Assembly (NCBI RefSeq): GCF_001314325.1
Contig: NZ_CP009429.1
Location: forward strand, 2,480,501-2,544,500
Direction: 5' to 3'
From: Sphingopyxis macrogoltabida
GTDB taxonomy: Bacteria; Pseudomonadota; Alphaproteobacteria; Sphingomonadales; Sphingomonadaceae
Length of the DNA stretch: 64,000 nucleotides
The notes beneath the pieces are model-generated. The model saw nothing but the letters and a program-made list of their open reading frames with translations. It was not told the origin of the DNA and did no database searches. Made by a program: the position numbers and the translations under genes. Positions 63,644-64,000 of the stretch are shown piece by piece (within the stretch, counting starts at the first letter, position 1; the number at the start of each line of letters is the position of its first letter).

Positions 63644-64000
63644 ATGCCGAAAGCCGACCCTTCGACCTCCGACGTCGACACGCTGATCGATGCCGTCATC
63701 GACCGCGAAGGCCGATATGTAAACCACCCCGCCGATCGCGGCGGCCCGACCTGCTGGGGGATTACCGAAGCGGTCGCGCGCGCGCAGGGTTATGACGGGG
63801 CGATGCGCGACCTTCCCCGCGCCGAAGCGGCATCGATCTATCGCCGCCTCTACTGGCTGCGCCCCGGCTTCGACCGGGTCGCGCTGCGCGCGCCGAAGAT
63901 CGCCGCCGAACTGTTCGACACCGGGGTGAACATGGGCACCGGCACCGCGGCCGGCTTTCTCCAGCGCGCGCTCAACGCGCTCAACCGGGCCGCGCGCGAC
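63644..64000 (+). CDS. Glycoside hydrolase 108 family lysozyme (partial)
   Basis: The first 119 residues of a secretion-activating or phage-like N-acetylmuramidase, cut by the window end. The catalytic Glu is in DREGRYVNHPADRGGPTCWGIT, and the helix block ELFDTGVNMGTGTAAGFLQRALNALN is typical of GH108 (ZliS type). It degrades peptidoglycan. SD AGGAG precedes ATG 63644. There is no clear signal peptide at the start, as in related holin-dependent enzymes. Confidence 0.88.
   Translation, partial: MPKADPSTSDVDTLIDAVIDREGRYVNHPADRGGPTCWGITEAVARAQGYDGAMRDLPRAEAASIYRRLYWLRPGFDRVALRAPKIAAELFDTGVNMGTGTAAGFLQRALNALNRAARD

Overview
The window is high-GC DNA from an alphaproteobacterium, most likely a sphingomonad close to Sphingopyxis or Sphingomonas. 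This rests on the gene families present (DUF6456, exported Cys-rich hypotheticals, GH108 lysozyme, ccm order), on palindromic repeats of the CCCGGG-CTTGA-CCCGGG type and on the style of intergenic DNA. No 16S gene is present, so the genus is an inference.

Positions 1 to 37,562 are ordinary chromosome. They carry bioA; a GIY-YIG nuclease gene between inverted palindromic repeats; small exported proteins (YceI, rhodanese); leuA behind a Leu-rich leader peptide; metE behind a SahR/SamR-like operator, a promoter and a cobalamin riboswitch; a PEP-CTERM choice-of-anchor protein; an operon of YciI/DGPF, an ECF sigma factor and a DUF6445-like protein; a GlxA-type AraC regulator divergent from an alpha/beta hydrolase; an AHH-nuclease gene coupled to an unknown partner; kup; a complete overlapping ccmC-D-E-F-G-H-I operon; leucine dehydrogenase; tRNA-His; a 2OG-Fe(II) oxygenase; a SIMPL protein; an ABC-F ATPase; a DUF6456/XRE divergent pair; a GT4 glycosyltransferase; and yajC-secD-secF.

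Positions 37,588 to 61,318 are a genomic island of about 23.7 kb integrated at tRNA-Pro(GGG). A 55-bp exact copy of the tRNA 3' part (37,588-37,642 and 61,264-61,318) marks its ends. A tyrosine integrase lies beside the right end. The cargo is a type I secretion set (ABC exporter, HlyD adaptor, and a 1746-residue RTX protein with an N-terminal trypsin-like serine protease domain), an ankyrin-repeat protein, several exported proteins of unknown function, an excalibur-domain protein and a thermonuclease-like gene. The island has been heavily hit by insertion sequences. Two identical 1422-bp IS256-type elements disrupt the thermonuclease gene and the integrase itself. An IS5-type element disrupts a surface-adhesin-E-like gene. 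An IS3-type element lies between the unknown gene at 45,792 and the RTX gene. Removing each disrupting IS plus one target duplication restores a single open frame, so these are recent, clean insertions. The island has probably lost its own integrase and is stranded.

After the island the chromosome resumes with a TauE/SafE permease, an EF-hand protein, a zinc-type quinone oxidoreductase and the start of a GH108 lysozyme cut by the window edge. Large antisense ORFs over leuA, ccmF, kup, secDF and other GC-rich genes are shadows and are not annotated.
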